Shown here one piece after another: positions 1 through 9,376 of a stretch of 64,000 nt of DNA. Positions within the stretch are counted from its first letter, which is position 1. Each line of letters starts with the position of its first letter. Under the pieces are notes generated by a model. It was not told the DNA's origin. It ran no database searches and saw nothing but the letters and a program-made list of their open reading frames with translations. Position numbers and translations under genes: made by a program. This stretch comes from Synechococcus sp. 8F6 (GTDB lineage Bacteria > Cyanobacteriota > Cyanobacteriia > PCC-6307 > Cyanobiaceae). The stretch spans positions 1 through 64,000 of the forward strand of contig NZ_NQKZ01000010.1 in the NCBI RefSeq assembly GCF_002252665.1, in the 5' to 3' direction.

Positions 1-120
1 GGCGGTGGGGAACAGGAGCAGACCCGACCAACCCACAAATACGAAGCGGTCGCGCTTGAGCCAGTCATCGAGGATGTCGAACCATCCCCGCTGCGGCGCG
101 CGACCTAAAGCGATCGTCAT
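1..120 (-). CDS. psbD: Photosystem II D2 reaction-centre protein (5' part only)
   Basis: The first 40 codons are present and the gene runs off the left edge. The residues begin [20 protein letters not shown] and continue into [17 protein letters not shown], the highly conserved N-terminus of D2 just before its first transmembrane helix. D2 pairs with D1 in the thylakoid membrane and binds the photosystem II chlorophylls, pheophytin and QA. The ATG lies at 118-120. No good Shine-Dalgarno sequence is seen just upstream. In cyanobacteria psbC usually follows and would lie outside the window. Confidence 0.97.
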   Translation of the reverse strand, partial: MTIALGRAPQRGWFDILDDWLKRDRFVFVGWSGLLLFPTA

Positions 121-139
121 GAGAGCGGCTTCATGAAGC

Positions 140-147
140 GTTACATC
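140..147 (+). promoter_or_regulatory. Possible HLR1-like half site in the psbD upstream region
   Basis: The 168-base gap between psbD and the next gene must hold the psbD promoter. It contains GTTACATC, which matches one half of the HLR1 element (a direct repeat of the type TTACA) bound by RpaB at light-regulated promoters. I do not see a properly spaced second half, so this is a weak call made because of the target gene and because rpaB lies nearby. Confidence 0.2.
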
Positions 148-288
148 AGGACTCTACGGGTCGCGGCCCTCGAAACGCGCATGCCCGACCGAAGCTGAGC
201 ACTTCTACTTAGCGCTCCAGCGCCCGGCGACGCGCGAACGCCAAGCGAGTCCCGATTCGCCACAGTGGGGCGAGTCCATTCCGGTTTC

Positions 289-552
289 ATGTACGTCGTC
301 GAGCTCTCCCTCAAGCTCAGCCCCATGCCCGTTGCCGTGCAGCGCAAAGAGCTGGCCGACGCCCAGGCCCTCTATGACCAAGTGCGCCAGGCACTGGATG
401 GCACTGGACCGCGGCTACTCGAGTTGACCTGCGAGAAGGAGGAGGAGAAGCGGATCAGCCTGCTGACCAGTGAAGTGGTGGCGGTGCAGCTGTATGAAAA
501 GTCGGCGATGGGCAGCGGCGGCAAGCGCCCCGGCTTCAGCTTCGAGGGCTGA
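289..552 (+). CDS. Small conserved cyanobacterial protein, UPF0367-like
   Basis: An 87-residue protein beginning [20 protein letters not shown], with a central [17 protein letters not shown] segment and ending [11 protein letters not shown]. From memory this pattern (SPMPVxVQRK, [21 protein letters not shown]) is the UPF0367 family of cyanobacteria, function unknown. No signal peptide or membrane segment. A GTG at 265 would add eight residues, but the ATG at 289 gives the conserved N-terminus. It sits 33 bases before an ABC ATPase on the same strand, so the two may be cotranscribed. Confidence 0.75.
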   Translation: MYVVELSLKLSPMPVAVQRKELADAQALYDQVRQALDGTGPRLLELTCEKEEEKRISLLTSEVVAVQLYEKSAMGSGGKRPGFSFEG

Positions 553-585
553 ACCCCCGCCGAGCGATTTGGAGCCACTCCCGCC

Positions 586-1269
586 ATGACTCCTCCCCTG
601 ACGGTGGAGCGGCTCAGCTTCGCCTGGCCCAACGGTCGCCCGGCGCTGCGCCATTGCACGTTGCAGATCCCGCGGCCGGGGCTGTGGATGCTGGTGGGCA
701 GCAACGGCAGCGGCAAAAGCACCCTGCTGCGCCTGATCGCAGGGCTGCTGGAGCCCCGCAGCGGCCGCATCCACGCCCCCGGCAAGGCCGCCCTGGTGTT
801 CCAGAACCCCGATCACCAGTTGCTGCTGCCGAGCTGCGCCAGCGATCTGCAATTGGGCCTACCGGCCGACCTCAGCGACGCGCAACGGCACCAAAGGGTG
901 GAACAGGCCCTTGACCAGGTCAGCCTCCATGGGTTTGCAGAGCGACCAATCCACACCCTCAGCGGCGGCCAGAAACAACGCCTAGCCATCGCCGGCGCCC
1001 TGGCCAGCTCCGCCGACCTGGTGCTGCTTGATGAGCCCACCGCCCTGCTCGATCCCGACAGCCAGCACGAGGTGTTGCAGCTGCTCTGGCAGCTCACCCA
1101 CCGCGCCGACGCCCCACTCACGGCCCTGTGGATCACCCATCGGCTCGAGGAGCTGCAGCGTTGTGACGGCGCCGCGCTGATGGAGCACGGGGCCGTCGGG
1201 CGCTGGCAGGACGGCCCCGTGCTGGCCCAGCAGCTGGACCCCTTGCAGGCCGGCAGGCCTGAGGGGTAA
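586..1269 (+). CDS. ABC transporter ATP-binding protein, ECF/CbiO-like
   Basis: A 227-residue single ATPase domain. Walker A GSNGSGKST is at residues 38-46, the Q-loop region reads VFQNPDHQ near 71-78, the signature LSGGQ is at 125-129, and Walker B LVLLDE is near 145-150. The compact size and the FQNPDHQ Q-loop resemble the ATPases of energy-coupling-factor importers for vitamins or metals. No membrane component or substrate-binding protein lies beside it, so any partner is encoded elsewhere and the substrate cannot be named. A GGAG lies about ten bases before the ATG. Confidence 0.85.
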   Translation: MTPPLTVERLSFAWPNGRPALRHCTLQIPRPGLWMLVGSNGSGKSTLLRLIAGLLEPRSGRIHAPGKAALVFQNPDHQLLLPSCASDLQLGLPADLSDAQRHQRVEQALDQVSLHGFAERPIHTLSGGQKQRLAIAGALASSADLVLLDEPTALLDPDSQHEVLQLLWQLTHRADAPLTALWITHRLEELQRCDGAALMEHGAVGRWQDGPVLAQQLDPLQAGRPEG

Positions 1270-1298
1270 GTTCTTCGAACCGGTTTCGACCGGCGCAT

Positions 1299-1370
<72 letters not shown>

Positions 1371-1381
1371 CTTTTTTAATC

Positions 1382-1410
1382 AACCGCAACCCACAGGTTG
1401 CGGTTTTTTT
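1382..1410 (+). terminator. Rho-independent terminator after tRNA-Asn
   Basis: A perfect 10-bp stem (AACCGCAACC with GGTTGCGGTT) closes a CACA loop and is followed by an uninterrupted T run at 1404-1410. It lies 11 bases after the tRNA, behind a short T run at 1372-1377. It should separate tRNA transcription from rpaA. Confidence 0.9.
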
Positions 1411-1708
1411 ATGGCCGGTAGAGCGCCAGGGGCTGGGCAACTGACCCCAGCGCCCACCTGCTACAACAAAGAACTACGAAGAAATCCTTAAGATCCACCG
1501 GCTTGACTCGTCCCCCGGGACGCGGCAAACCCTGGCCAGTCGCGCCCTGAAGGCTCTTCGCCATGGGCCCTCGCCCACGCCAGGGTCCAATCCACGGCGC
1601 TCCACACGCAACGGGCCCTCGCCCAGGCAGCAAAACCGTAGAAAATGCCTGCAACTTCGCTGCAGCGGTAGCGATTGATTCACTCCCCGCCGCTCCCCGC
1701 CTGATCCC
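1411..1708. other. Intergenic region upstream of rpaA
   Basis: About 298 bases without a credible gene in either strand. It should contain the rpaA promoter. A TAAGAT hexamer at 1489-1494 could be a -10 element, but no matching -35 box is seen at the usual spacing. A short GCTGGG/CCCAGC hairpin lies near 1430-1455. No tRNA, riboswitch or mobile element is recognised. Confidence 0.4.
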
Positions 1709-2473
1709 ATGAAGCCCTGCATCCTGCTGATCGAAGACGACAGCGATATGCGCGAGCTGGTGGCAGGCCACCTCGAGCATGGCGGCTTCGACGTGCAGCG
1801 GGCTGATGACGGCATCAAGGGGCAGGCCCTGGCCCTGCAGTACAGCCCCGATCTGATCCTGCTGGATCTGATGCTGCCGAAGGTGGACGGGCTCACCCTC
1901 TGCCAGCGGCTGCGGCGGGATGAGCGCACCGCCAAGATTCCAATCCTGATGCTCACCGCCCTTGGCAGCATCAAAGACAAGGTGAGCGGCTTCAACTCCG
2001 GTGCTGACGACTATCTCGCCAAACCGTTTGACCTCGAAGAGCTGATGGTGCGGGTCAAGGCGCTGCTGCGCCGCAGCGACCATGCCCCCCTCTCCGCCAA
2101 GCACAACGAAATCCTCAGCTACGGCTGTCTCACCCTGGTGCCGGAGCGGTTTGAAGCCATCTGGTTTGATGTGGCGGTGCGGCTCACCCACCTGGAATTC
2201 GAGCTGCTGCACTGCCTGCTGCAGCGCCACGGCCAAACCGTTGCACCCTCGCTGATCCTCAAGGAGGTGTGGGGCTACGAACCCGACGACGACATCGAGA
2301 CGATCCGGGTGCATGTGCGCCACCTGCGCACCAAGCTCGAACCCGATCCGCGCAAGCCCCGCTTCATCAAGACGGTGTACGGCGCCGGCTACTGCCTGGA
2401 ACTGCCCAGCGACGATCAACTGACCGACCTGGTGCCCCTGATCCACCAGGCCCGCCAGGCCCAGGCCAGTTGA
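1709..2473 (+). CDS. rpaA: OmpR-family response regulator RpaA
   Basis: A 254-residue regulator with an N-terminal receiver domain (acidic D10 and D11, phosphoacceptor D53, T83, K105) and a C-terminal winged-helix DNA-binding domain. Diagnostic RpaA segments are [30 protein letters not shown] and [20 protein letters not shown]. In cyanobacteria RpaA is the output regulator of the circadian clock, phosphorylated by SasA, and affects phycobilisome energy distribution. It stands alone with its own upstream region and meets holB tail to tail after 18 bases. Confidence 0.93.
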   Translation: MKPCILLIEDDSDMRELVAGHLEHGGFDVQRADDGIKGQALALQYSPDLILLDLMLPKVDGLTLCQRLRRDERTAKIPILMLTALGSIKDKVSGFNSGADDYLAKPFDLEELMVRVKALLRRSDHAPLSAKHNEILSYGCLTLVPERFEAIWFDVAVRLTHLEFELLHCLLQRHGQTVAPSLILKEVWGYEPDDDIETIRVHVRHLRTKLEPDPRKPRFIKTVYGAGYCLELPSDDQLTDLVPLIHQARQAQAS

Positions 2474-2491
2474 ACTGAGCCCGCCAAGAAC

Positions 2492-3442
2492 TCAAAGGCC
2501 GGCCAGCTCGAGCAGGGCCACTTCCCAGGCAAGCCGGGGCTGCACGTAAGCCCGCAGCTGGCTACGCAGGCGCTCGAGGCGCTGCAGCTGGGCCACCGGG
2601 GCCTGGCGGCGCCAGAGGGCCAACTGCCACCAGTTGAGCAACCACAGCTGCTGCTCCCCATCCAGGGCCTCGGCCAGATCCCGGGCCAGCGCCAGGGCCT
2701 GCACAGGGTCCGCGGCCTTGGCCAAATCCAGGAGCCGCTCAACCAAACCCTCCGGCAGGGCGGCCCAGCTCTGGCGGCAGCGCAGCAACGCCCCCGGCGA
2801 GCCCGCCGCCAGCTCCAGCAGCTCCGGCGGATCGTGACTGGGGGCCGGCTGACCACACCGCTCCAGCACCGCCGCCAGCTGCTCGGAGCTGAGCCGGGTG
2901 AAGGGGATCTGCTGGCAGCGGGAGCGGATCGTACTGAGCAGCTGATCCGGAGCCGCCGCGATCAGCAGGACCAAGCCATCGCCGGGCTCCTCGAGGGTTT
3001 TGAGCAGGGCATTGGCCGCCCCTTCCGCCATCGCCTCAGCCCCCTCCAGCACCACCAGACACCCCTTGGCCTCCACGGCCCGGCGGGAGAGAAACCGCGA
3101 GACCTCGCGGATCTGGTCGAGCCGCAGCTGGGGTGCCGCCCGCCGCGCCAGCCCCAGCTCCTCGGCCTTGGAGGCGGGCACCAACTGGCCCTTGTCCTGA
3201 TAGGTGGGCTCGACCCAGAGCAGGTCGGGATGGTTGCCCTCCTGCAGCCGCCGCCGGATGCCGGCATCGCCCATCGGCCCCACCAACACTCCCTCGAGAA
3301 AGCGCAACGCCGCCAGCCGGCGGCCCACGCCATCCGGGCCGGCAAACAGATAGGCCGGCGCCAGGCGCCCTTGGGCCAGGGAGGCCTCCAGCAGGGCCAC
3401 GGCGCGCGGCTGACCCAGCAGATCCTCAAACAGAGCCGTCAC
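2492..3442 (-). CDS. holB: DNA polymerase III, delta' subunit
   Basis: A 316-residue clamp-loader AAA+ protein. The N-terminus MTALFEDLLGQPRAVALLEA and the later ANALLKTLEEPGDGLVLLIA and LLSTIRSRCQQIPF (sensor region) are typical of delta'. The P-loop region GPDGVGRR lacks the usual GKT, as expected for the non-hydrolysing delta' subunit. Its start overlaps the stop of tmk by four bases (ATGA), and the tmk-holB order is common in bacteria, so the two are translationally coupled. Confidence 0.92.
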   Translation of the reverse strand: MTALFEDLLGQPRAVALLEASLAQGRLAPAYLFAGPDGVGRRLAALRFLEGVLVGPMGDAGIRRRLQEGNHPDLLWVEPTYQDKGQLVPASKAEELGLARRAAPQLRLDQIREVSRFLSRRAVEAKGCLVVLEGAEAMAEGAANALLKTLEEPGDGLVLLIAAAPDQLLSTIRSRCQQIPFTRLSSEQLAAVLERCGQPAPSHDPPELLELAAGSPGALLRCRQSWAALPEGLVERLLDLAKAADPVQALALARDLAEALDGEQQLWLLNWWQLALWRRQAPVAQLQRLERLRSQLRAYVQPRLAWEVALLELAGL

Positions 3443-4131
3443 GAAACCGAGCCAGCCGCCAGGCCGGCCAATTGGCTGCGGCAGGACGCCGCCACCTGCT
3501 CCGGCAACTGGGTGGCATCAACGCGCCGCCAACCACGCTCGCGGGCCAGGGCCGCAAAGCCATCCGCCACCCGCTGCAGAAAGGCCTCCCCACTGGCCTC
3601 AATGCGGTCGGCGGAGCGGGCGCCCCGGCGGCGCAGCGATTCGGCCAGGGGCAACTCCAGCCACAGGGTGAGATCCGGCTCCAGACCGCCGGTGGCCAAC
3701 TGCTCCAACTGGGCGATGGTGGGCAGGTCGAGGCCGCGGCCATAGCCCTGGTAGGCGGCCGTGGAGCCGCTGAAGCGATCGCTCAGCACCCAGTGACCCG
3801 CCGCCAGGGCCGGGCGGATCACCTGCTCCAGATGCTGGGCCCGGTCGGCGGCATAGAGCAGCAGCTCCGCCATCGGCTCCGGCGCCGCCTCCCCGGGCGG
3901 ATGCAACAGCAGCTGCCGCAGGGCGGAGCCCAGGCCTGTACCCCCCGGCTCCCGGGTGACGATCAGCTGGGCACCCGGCGCCAGCAGGCCACTGCTGGGC
4001 AACCAGGTGCGCAGGGCTTCCAACTGGGTGGTTTTGCCGCAGCCGTCGATGCCCTCAAGCACCACGAACCGACCGCGGGGAGCCACTGCCGGTTCTGCCA
4101 CCTGGAGATCAACGGGAATCAGAGAACCCAT
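3439..4131 (-). CDS. tmk: Thymidylate kinase
   Basis: A 230-residue kinase that phosphorylates dTMP to dTDP. The P-loop EGIDGCGKTT is at about residues 26-35, the DR motif reads LSDRFSGSTAAYQGYGRG, and the lid region follows LTLWLELPLAESLRRRG. Length is slightly above the family norm because of a 20-residue N-terminal lead. Its 5' end overlaps the 3' end of the copper ATPase gene by 23 bases, and its 3' end overlaps holB, forming a three-gene run. Confidence 0.94.
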   Translation of the reverse strand: MGSLIPVDLQVAEPAVAPRGRFVVLEGIDGCGKTTQLEALRTWLPSSGLLAPGAQLIVTREPGGTGLGSALRQLLLHPPGEAAPEPMAELLLYAADRAQHLEQVIRPALAAGHWVLSDRFSGSTAAYQGYGRGLDLPTIAQLEQLATGGLEPDLTLWLELPLAESLRRRGARSADRIEASGEAFLQRVADGFAALARERGWRRVDATQLPEQVAASCRSQLAGLAAGSVS

Positions 4132-6439
4132 CCTGCAGCAGCAGGGCGTTGACCACCACCGTGATCGAGCTCAAGGCCATCAGCAGGGCCGCCAAGGGCG
4201 GGGTGAGCAGCACCCCGAATCCGGGCAGCAGCACGCCGGCGGCCAGCGGCAACACGATCAGGTTGTAGCCGAAGGCCCAAGCGAGGTTTTGACGCACTTT
4301 GGCCATGGCGCGCCGGGCCAACAGCAAGGCCCGCACAATGCCCTCCAGGCGATCGCCCATCACCACCAGATCCGCCGTGTCCTGGGCGATCTGAGTGCCG
4401 GTGCCCACGGCGATGCCCAGATCCGCCGCCGCCAGGGCCGGGGCGTCGTTGATGCCATCGCCCACCATCGCCAGGGCGCCGCGGGCCGGGTGCTGCAGGA
4501 TCCGCTCCAGCTTCTGCTCGGGCCGCAGCTCCCAGGCCAGCTCCGCCGGCGCCAACCCCAGCCGGGCTCCGAGCTGCTGCACCGGCTCCCGCCGGTCGCC
4601 ACTCAACAGACCCAGCTGCAGCCCAAGGCCCCGCAAGGCCTCCAGCACCGAAGCGGCATCGGGGCGGGGCTGGTCGTCCACCGCCACCAACCCCAGCAGG
4701 CCCTGCTGATCGGCCACCGCCAGCACGCTGGCGCCGTGGCACTCCAGCAGCGCCTGCCTGGCCAGCAACTCCGGCGTGGGGCAGGGATCCACCCAGGCCA
4801 ACCGTCCCACCCGCAAGCTGTGGTCGGCGATGCAGCCGCTGACGCCCTGGCCAGCCACGCTGTGGCCCTCCACCACCTCCAGCAGCTCCAGACCGCGCCG
4901 CTGGGCCTCCTGCAGCAAGGCAAAACCAAAGGGATGGCGGCTGCCCGCCTCCAGGCTGGCGGCCAGCTGCACCAAGCGATCGGGAGGCAGATCCCCCAGG
5001 GGTTCCACCGCCGCCACCAAGGGCCGCCCCAGGGTGAGGGTGCCGGTTTTGTCAAACAGCAGGGCTTCGATTCCGGCCGCGGTTTCAATCGCATCGCCGC
5101 CTCGAAACAGAAGGCCGGCGCGGGCGGCGCGACCGGTGGCCACCGTGATCGCCACGGGAGTGGCCAGCCCGAGGGCACAGGGGCAGGCCACCACCAGCAC
5201 GGCAATCGCCAGCTGCATGGCCAGGGCAAACGGGGTGTCGGCACCAGCCCCCAGCACCCCATGGCTGCCATGGTGCCCACCCATCACGCCAGACGCGTGA
5301 GCTGGGCTGAGCACCTGGGGCCACAGCTGGGTGCCCAGCAGCCACCAGAACAGCAAGGTGGCGACGGCCAGGGCCAGCACCACCAGGGTGAAGCGGCCCG
5401 CCACCCGATCGGCCAACCCCTGGATCGGCGCCTTGCGGGCCTGGGCCCGCTCCACCAGGTGGATGATCCGGGCGATGGCGCTGTCGGCGCCGCGGCGGCG
5501 CACCTCCAGCACCAGCGGGGCCTCCAGATTGAGGCTGCCCGCGGCCAGCTCGCTGCCCGCTACAGCCTGCAGCGGCAGCGGTTCGCCGGTGAGGCCCGAC
5601 ACATCCACCGCCGAGGCTCCCTCCAGCACCACACCGTCCACCGGCACGCGATCGCCGGGCAGCAGCTGAACGCGATCACCGGGACGCAGGCCGCCCACCC
5701 GCACCGGCCGGGGCGGCCCCTCGCCCAACAGCAGCAAGGCGGTGTCGGGTTGCAGCTCGGCCAGCTCTTCGAGGGCGCGGCCCGTGCGGAAGCGGGCCCG
5801 TTCCTCCAGGAAGCGACCCAGCAGCACGAAGCCCAGCAGCATCACTGGCTCGTTGAAGAAGCAGGGCCAACCTCCTTGGGGCCAGAGAAAAGCCACCAGG
5901 CTGGCCAGATAGGCGCTCAGCACCCCCAGCCCCACCAGGGTGTCCATGCTGGGCAGCCCCGCCAAGGCCGCCTGGACGCCCCGCACCAGGATCGAGCGCC
6001 CCGGCCCGGCCAAGGCCAACGTGGCCACCAGGGCATGAATCCACAGGGCATCCAGCCCGGTGCCGGGCAGATGGCCCAACCCCGAAACCAGCAGCAGCAC
6101 CAGGGCTACCACCAGCTGGCGCCAGTGCTGCCACCAGGTTTGGGTCTGCAGCCGCTCCCGCCGCGACGACAACGCGCCATCGCTGGGGCGCAGCCGGGCC
6201 TCAAACCCCAGACCCGCCAGGGCCGCTAGCAAAGCGGCCTGGTCGGCCTCGGCGGAGGCGAGGTCAACCCAGGCCGTACGGGTGAGCAGGTTGACGCTGG
6301 CCTGGCGCACGCCGGGCTGATCGAGCAGCCGTTGTTCGACGGCCCGCACGCAGCCACCGCACTTCATGCCCTCTATTTCCAGCAGGAGGGGCTCCAGCGG
6401 GAGAGGTTCCAGCGGGAGAGGCTCCTGGAGCGGGGACAA
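4109..6439 (-). CDS. Copper-translocating P1B-type ATPase (CtaA/PacS family)
   Basis: A 776-residue heavy-metal ATPase. An N-terminal metal-binding domain carries GMKCGGC (C27, C30). The transmembrane metal site is CPC in [13 protein letters not shown], the phosphorylation motif DKTGTLT, the HP site SRHPFG and [10 protein letters not shown] are all present. Such pumps deliver or export Cu(I); in cyanobacteria CtaA feeds copper to plastocyanin and PacS loads the thylakoid. The GMKCGGC motif leans to CtaA, but sequence alone does not settle it. The first 20 residues are a PLPLE repeat. It is the first gene of an operon with tmk and holB. Confidence 0.9.
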   Translation of the reverse strand: MSPLQEPLPLEPLPLEPLLLEIEGMKCGGCVRAVEQRLLDQPGVRQASVNLLTRTAWVDLASAEADQAALLAALAGLGFEARLRPSDGALSSRRERLQTQTWWQHWRQLVVALVLLLVSGLGHLPGTGLDALWIHALVATLALAGPGRSILVRGVQAALAGLPSMDTLVGLGVLSAYLASLVAFLWPQGGWPCFFNEPVMLLGFVLLGRFLEERARFRTGRALEELAELQPDTALLLLGEGPPRPVRVGGLRPGDRVQLLPGDRVPVDGVVLEGASAVDVSGLTGEPLPLQAVAGSELAAGSLNLEAPLVLEVRRRGADSAIARIIHLVERAQARKAPIQGLADRVAGRFTLVVLALAVATLLFWWLLGTQLWPQVLSPAHASGVMGGHHGSHGVLGAGADTPFALAMQLAIAVLVVACPCALGLATPVAITVATGRAARAGLLFRGGDAIETAAGIEALLFDKTGTLTLGRPLVAAVEPLGDLPPDRLVQLAASLEAGSRHPFGFALLQEAQRRGLELLEVVEGHSVAGQGVSGCIADHSLRVGRLAWVDPCPTPELLARQALLECHGASVLAVADQQGLLGLVAVDDQPRPDAASVLEALRGLGLQLGLLSGDRREPVQQLGARLGLAPAELAWELRPEQKLERILQHPARGALAMVGDGINDAPALAAADLGIAVGTGTQIAQDTADLVVMGDRLEGIVRALLLARRAMAKVRQNLAWAFGYNLIVLPLAAGVLLPGFGVLLTPPLAALLMALSSITVVVNALLLQDGFSDSR

Positions 6440-6516
6440 GGCCTGAAGGGGGCAACGATGGACTCACGTTAGGCAGATCCGCCAGGATGGGATCCACGCC
6501 GCTCACCGACGTCACC

Positions 6517-7038
6517 GTGCCCCGCAGCCAACGCAACGACAACTTCATCGACAAGAGCTTCACGGTGATGGCTGACCTGATCCTCAAGGTGCTGCCCACC
6601 AACCGGCGCGCCAAGGAGGCCTTCGCCTACTACCGCGATGGCATGAGCGCCCAGGCTGACGGCGAATACGCCGAGGCGCTGGAGAACTACGAGGAAGCCC
6701 TCAAACTCGAGGACGACCCCAACGACAAAGCCTTCATCCTCTACAACATGGCCCTGGTATTCGCCAGCAACGGCGAGCACGCCAAGGCCCTCGACTTCTA
6801 CAGCCAGGCCCTGGATCTCAACAGCAAGATGCCCCAGGCCCTCAACAACATGGCGGTGATCCACCACCACCTGGGCTCGATCGCCGAGGAGCGCGGCGAC
6901 GCCGATGAGGCCGACCGCTGCTTCGACCAGGCCGCCGACTTCTGGGGCAAGGCAATTCGCCTGGCCCCCAACAACTACATCGAAGCCCAGAACTGGCTCA
7001 AGACCAGCGGCCGCGGCAGCGTCGACGTGTATTTCTGA
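6517..7038 (+). CDS. ycf3: Photosystem I assembly protein Ycf3
   Basis: A TPR-repeat protein that acts as a chaperone for photosystem I assembly on the thylakoid membrane. The sequence [20 protein letters not shown] followed by tandem TPR units ([40 protein letters not shown]) and the ending NWLKTSGRG is diagnostic. A GTG at 6517 gives [10 protein letters not shown] and 173 residues, the standard Ycf3 length. The longer reading from ATG 6487 adds ten unconserved residues, so I prefer the GTG. Confidence 0.95.
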   Translation: MPRSQRNDNFIDKSFTVMADLILKVLPTNRRAKEAFAYYRDGMSAQADGEYAEALENYEEALKLEDDPNDKAFILYNMALVFASNGEHAKALDFYSQALDLNSKMPQALNNMAVIHHHLGSIAEERGDADEADRCFDQAADFWGKAIRLAPNNYIEAQNWLKTSGRGSVDVYF

Positions 7039-7044
7039 TCCGGT

Positions 7045-7476
7045 TCACAGATCGGCAGGGTTGAGCCAGCGCAGCGCTTTGAAGCGGGCAAAACCGCGGT
7101 CAAAGGAAACCCAGGTGGCATTCACCTCCAGGGCCGCTGCCGCCAGGTACACGTCGGTCATGTCGACAGAGCTGGGCCGATACTCCAGAACCAGCTGGCG
7201 GAACAGGCCCCAGTGCCTGGGCCCGGGATCAAGGATGGATACCGCTGGCGACGCCAAGAGACTGTCGATGAAGGCCAAGGCCGCCGCTGGATCGAGGGGC
7301 TCGCTGAAGACACGGCGATCGGTGGCCACCCGCAGAAAGCCGCTGACCACAACGGAGAAGAGACCCAGGCCTTCCGGGTCAGCGCGATGGGCCAGCAACC
7401 AGGAGTGGGCTACTGCGTGGCGCGGAGAAGCGGCCACACAGGCCTGCACCAGGACATTGACGTCAACGCAATGCAT
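7045..7476 (-). CDS. vapC: PIN-domain toxin, VapC family
   Basis: A 143-residue predicted Mg-dependent ribonuclease. It opens MHCVDVNVLVQ with the first PIN aspartate, contains GFLRVATDRR and DPGPRHWGLFRQL, and ends with DMTDVYLAAAALEVNATWVSFDRGF holding the later acidic residues. The pattern fits the VapC subfamily that carries the DVNVLL and GFLRV signatures. It follows the antitoxin gene by 24 bases on the same strand. It is probably silent until the antitoxin is degraded. Its 3' end meets ycf3 after six bases. Confidence 0.85.
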   Translation of the reverse strand: MHCVDVNVLVQACVAASPRHAVAHSWLLAHRADPEGLGLFSVVVSGFLRVATDRRVFSEPLDPAAALAFIDSLLASPAVSILDPGPRHWGLFRQLVLEYRPSSVDMTDVYLAAAALEVNATWVSFDRGFARFKALRWLNPADL

Positions 7477-7500
7477 CTTCGTCAGTCCAGATGATCCAGG

Positions 7501-7761
7501 TCAATGCAACTGATCCAGGGGCAGCCCTTCGTCGAGCAACGCCCGCACGGTGGAGAGGTCGTCAAGGTCGACACCTGGGCGCAGCATGCCACCGGCATGA
7601 ACAGGCAACGGGGGCAGCGCGGCCTGTTTCAGCAGGTGGGCACGATTCAGATAGGCCTGCAGCGCTGCCTCAAACACCGAGCCCACCGTGCTGCCTTCAC
7701 GAGCGGCCTGGACCTTTGCCTGCTCGTAGAGGGCGTCATTGATGGTGAGCGTCGTTCGCAT
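7501..7761 (-). CDS. vapB: Antitoxin, VapB-type ribbon-helix-helix
   Basis: An 86-residue protein starting MRTTLTINDALYEQAKVQAA, a ribbon-helix-helix DNA-binding start, with a C-terminal acidic tail (PGVDLDDLSTVRALLDEG) suited to wrapping the toxin. It precedes the PIN toxin gene, the usual VapBC order, and would repress its own promoter in the 37-base gap beside radA. Confidence 0.85.
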   Translation of the reverse strand: MRTTLTINDALYEQAKVQAAREGSTVGSVFEAALQAYLNRAHLLKQAALPPLPVHAGGMLRPGVDLDDLSTVRALLDEGLPLDQLH

Positions 7762-7798
7762 TAGTCCATCTTAGTGCGCAAGCCATGCATCTTGATGC

Positions 7799-9256
7799 TC
7801 AAACCCGATCATCTGCCGGGTTCACCCCCAGCGCCGCCACCAGCGCTTCGGCCACGGCACCGGCCTCCAGCAGCTGCAGGCCCAGTCCAGCGGCCGCCTT
7901 GGCCAGGCCAGAGCCCTTGGGCACCACCGCCCGGGTGAAGCCCAGCCGTGCCGCCTCCTGCAGCCGCAGCTCCAGCTGTCCCACGGGCCGCAGCTGGCCG
8001 CCCAGACCCAGCTCCCCCACCAGCACCGTGCCGGGCGGCAGGGTGAGGTCGCGGTAGCTGGCCACCACCGCCGCGGCCACGCCGAGATCCGCCGCCGGCT
8101 CCTCCACCTCCAGCCCGCCGGCCACCGCCAGGTAGCAGTCAAAGCGCGACAGGGGCAGGCCCAGGTGCTTCTCCAGCACCGCCAGGATCTGGTGCAGGCG
8201 GTTGGCGGCGATGCCGGTGGCACTGCGGCGCGGGCTGGCGTAGCTGGTGGTGCTCACCAGGGCCTGGAGCTCCACCACCAGGGGGCGAGTGCCCTCGCAG
8301 GCCACGATCGTGGCGGTGCCGGCACTGGGTTCGTCGCTGCCAAGAAACAGCTCGCTGGGGTTGGTCACCTCCGCCAGGCCCCGATCGCGCATCTCAAACA
8401 CCCCCAGCTCATGGGTGGCACCAAAGCGGTTTTTAACGGCCCGCAGCAGCCGGTGGCTGGCGAAGCGGTCCCCCTCGAAGGTGAGCACCGCATCCACCAG
8501 GTGTTCCAGCACCTTGGGGCCCGCCAGGGCACCCTCTTTGGTCACATGGCCCACCAGCAGCAGGGCCGTGTCCTGGCGCTTGGCGATGCGGGCCAGGGCA
8601 GCGGCACATTCCCGCACCTGGGACACCGAACCGGGGGCGCTGCCGAGTTCGGCGTCGTGCAGGGCCTGGATGCTGTCGATGATCGCCACCGCCGGCCGCA
8701 GGGCCTCCAGTTCCTGCAGCACCAGCTCCAGGTCGGTTTCCGAAAGCAGCTGAAAATCGGCCCCAGCTTCGGGTTCGCCGCCTGCATCAGAGTCGCCCGA
8801 GGCCACCTGGGCCAGCCGGCGCCAGCGCAGCTTCACCTGCTGGGCCGATTCCTCCGCACTCACGTAGAGCACGGACGCCCGGCCGGCCATGGCGCGGGCG
8901 CTCTGGAGCAGCAGGGTGCTCTTGCCGATGCCCGGGTCGCCGCCCACCAGCACCAGTGACCCGGGCACCAGCCCGCCGCCCAGCACCCGATCCAGCTCGC
9001 CGTAGCCGCTGCTGAGCCGCTGCAAAGGCCGCTCCCCCACCGCCTGGATCGGCTCGGAGCGCCGCGGCTGACCGGCGGCGGCCGCCAGCCCCGCGGACGA
9101 CTCCGCCAACGGCCGGCGGCGCCGGCTATCGGCAGCCGGCGCCGCCTTCTGCTCCACCAGGGTGTTCCAGCTGCCACAGCTGGCGCACTTGCCAAAAAAC
9201 TGGCGCGCCTGGGCCCCACAGCTGGTGCACACAAAAACGGAGCTGGGCTTGGCCAC
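7799..9256 (-). CDS. radA: DNA repair protein RadA (Sms)
   Basis: A 485-residue helicase of the RecA superfamily acting in recombination branch migration. Order of parts: C4 zinc finger (C10, C13, C24, C27), Walker A GGDPGIGKST, the RadA-specific KNRFG motif in VKNRFGATHELGVFEM, and a C-terminal Lon-protease-like domain. Full length. It is divergent from rpaB across 120 bases. Confidence 0.96.
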   Translation of the reverse strand: MAKPSSVFVCTSCGAQARQFFGKCASCGSWNTLVEQKAAPAADSRRRRPLAESSAGLAAAAGQPRRSEPIQAVGERPLQRLSSGYGELDRVLGGGLVPGSLVLVGGDPGIGKSTLLLQSARAMAGRASVLYVSAEESAQQVKLRWRRLAQVASGDSDAGGEPEAGADFQLLSETDLELVLQELEALRPAVAIIDSIQALHDAELGSAPGSVSQVRECAAALARIAKRQDTALLLVGHVTKEGALAGPKVLEHLVDAVLTFEGDRFASHRLLRAVKNRFGATHELGVFEMRDRGLAEVTNPSELFLGSDEPSAGTATIVACEGTRPLVVELQALVSTTSYASPRRSATGIAANRLHQILAVLEKHLGLPLSRFDCYLAVAGGLEVEEPAADLGVAAAVVASYRDLTLPPGTVLVGELGLGGQLRPVGQLELRLQEAARLGFTRAVVPKGSGLAKAAAGLGLQLLEAGAVAEALVAALGVNPADDRV

Positions 9257-9325
9257 GGGCAGGGCTGCGAGGAAGGGCTGGGAAGAGGGGCTGTATGAAG
9301 AAAGGTGGCGTTGATTGAAAAGTTT

Positions 9326-9351
9326 GCCCCTCTGGCCTTTTCAGTAGGGGC
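9326..9351 (+). promoter_or_regulatory. Short inverted repeat in the rpaB leader
   Basis: GCCCCT at 9326-9331 pairs with AGGGGC at 9346-9351, and inside it CTG pairs with CAG. It lies about 25 bases before the rpaB start in the gap shared with radA. It may be an operator or a leader hairpin; chance cannot be excluded at this GC content. Confidence 0.25.
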
Positions 9352-9376
9352 TATCTGATGTAGCAGCCCGGCTGCA

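Noticed and set aside
1275-1290. Near-palindrome TCGAACCGGTTTCGA before tRNA-Asn
   Set aside because: Short and imperfect; could be an operator but equally chance, with no related gene to regulate.
4119-6229. Long open frames on both strands opposite the copper ATPase, tmk and holB
   Set aside because: High GC removes stops; the encoded sequences are Gln/Arg/Pro-rich and match no family, whereas the minus strand encodes complete enzymes.
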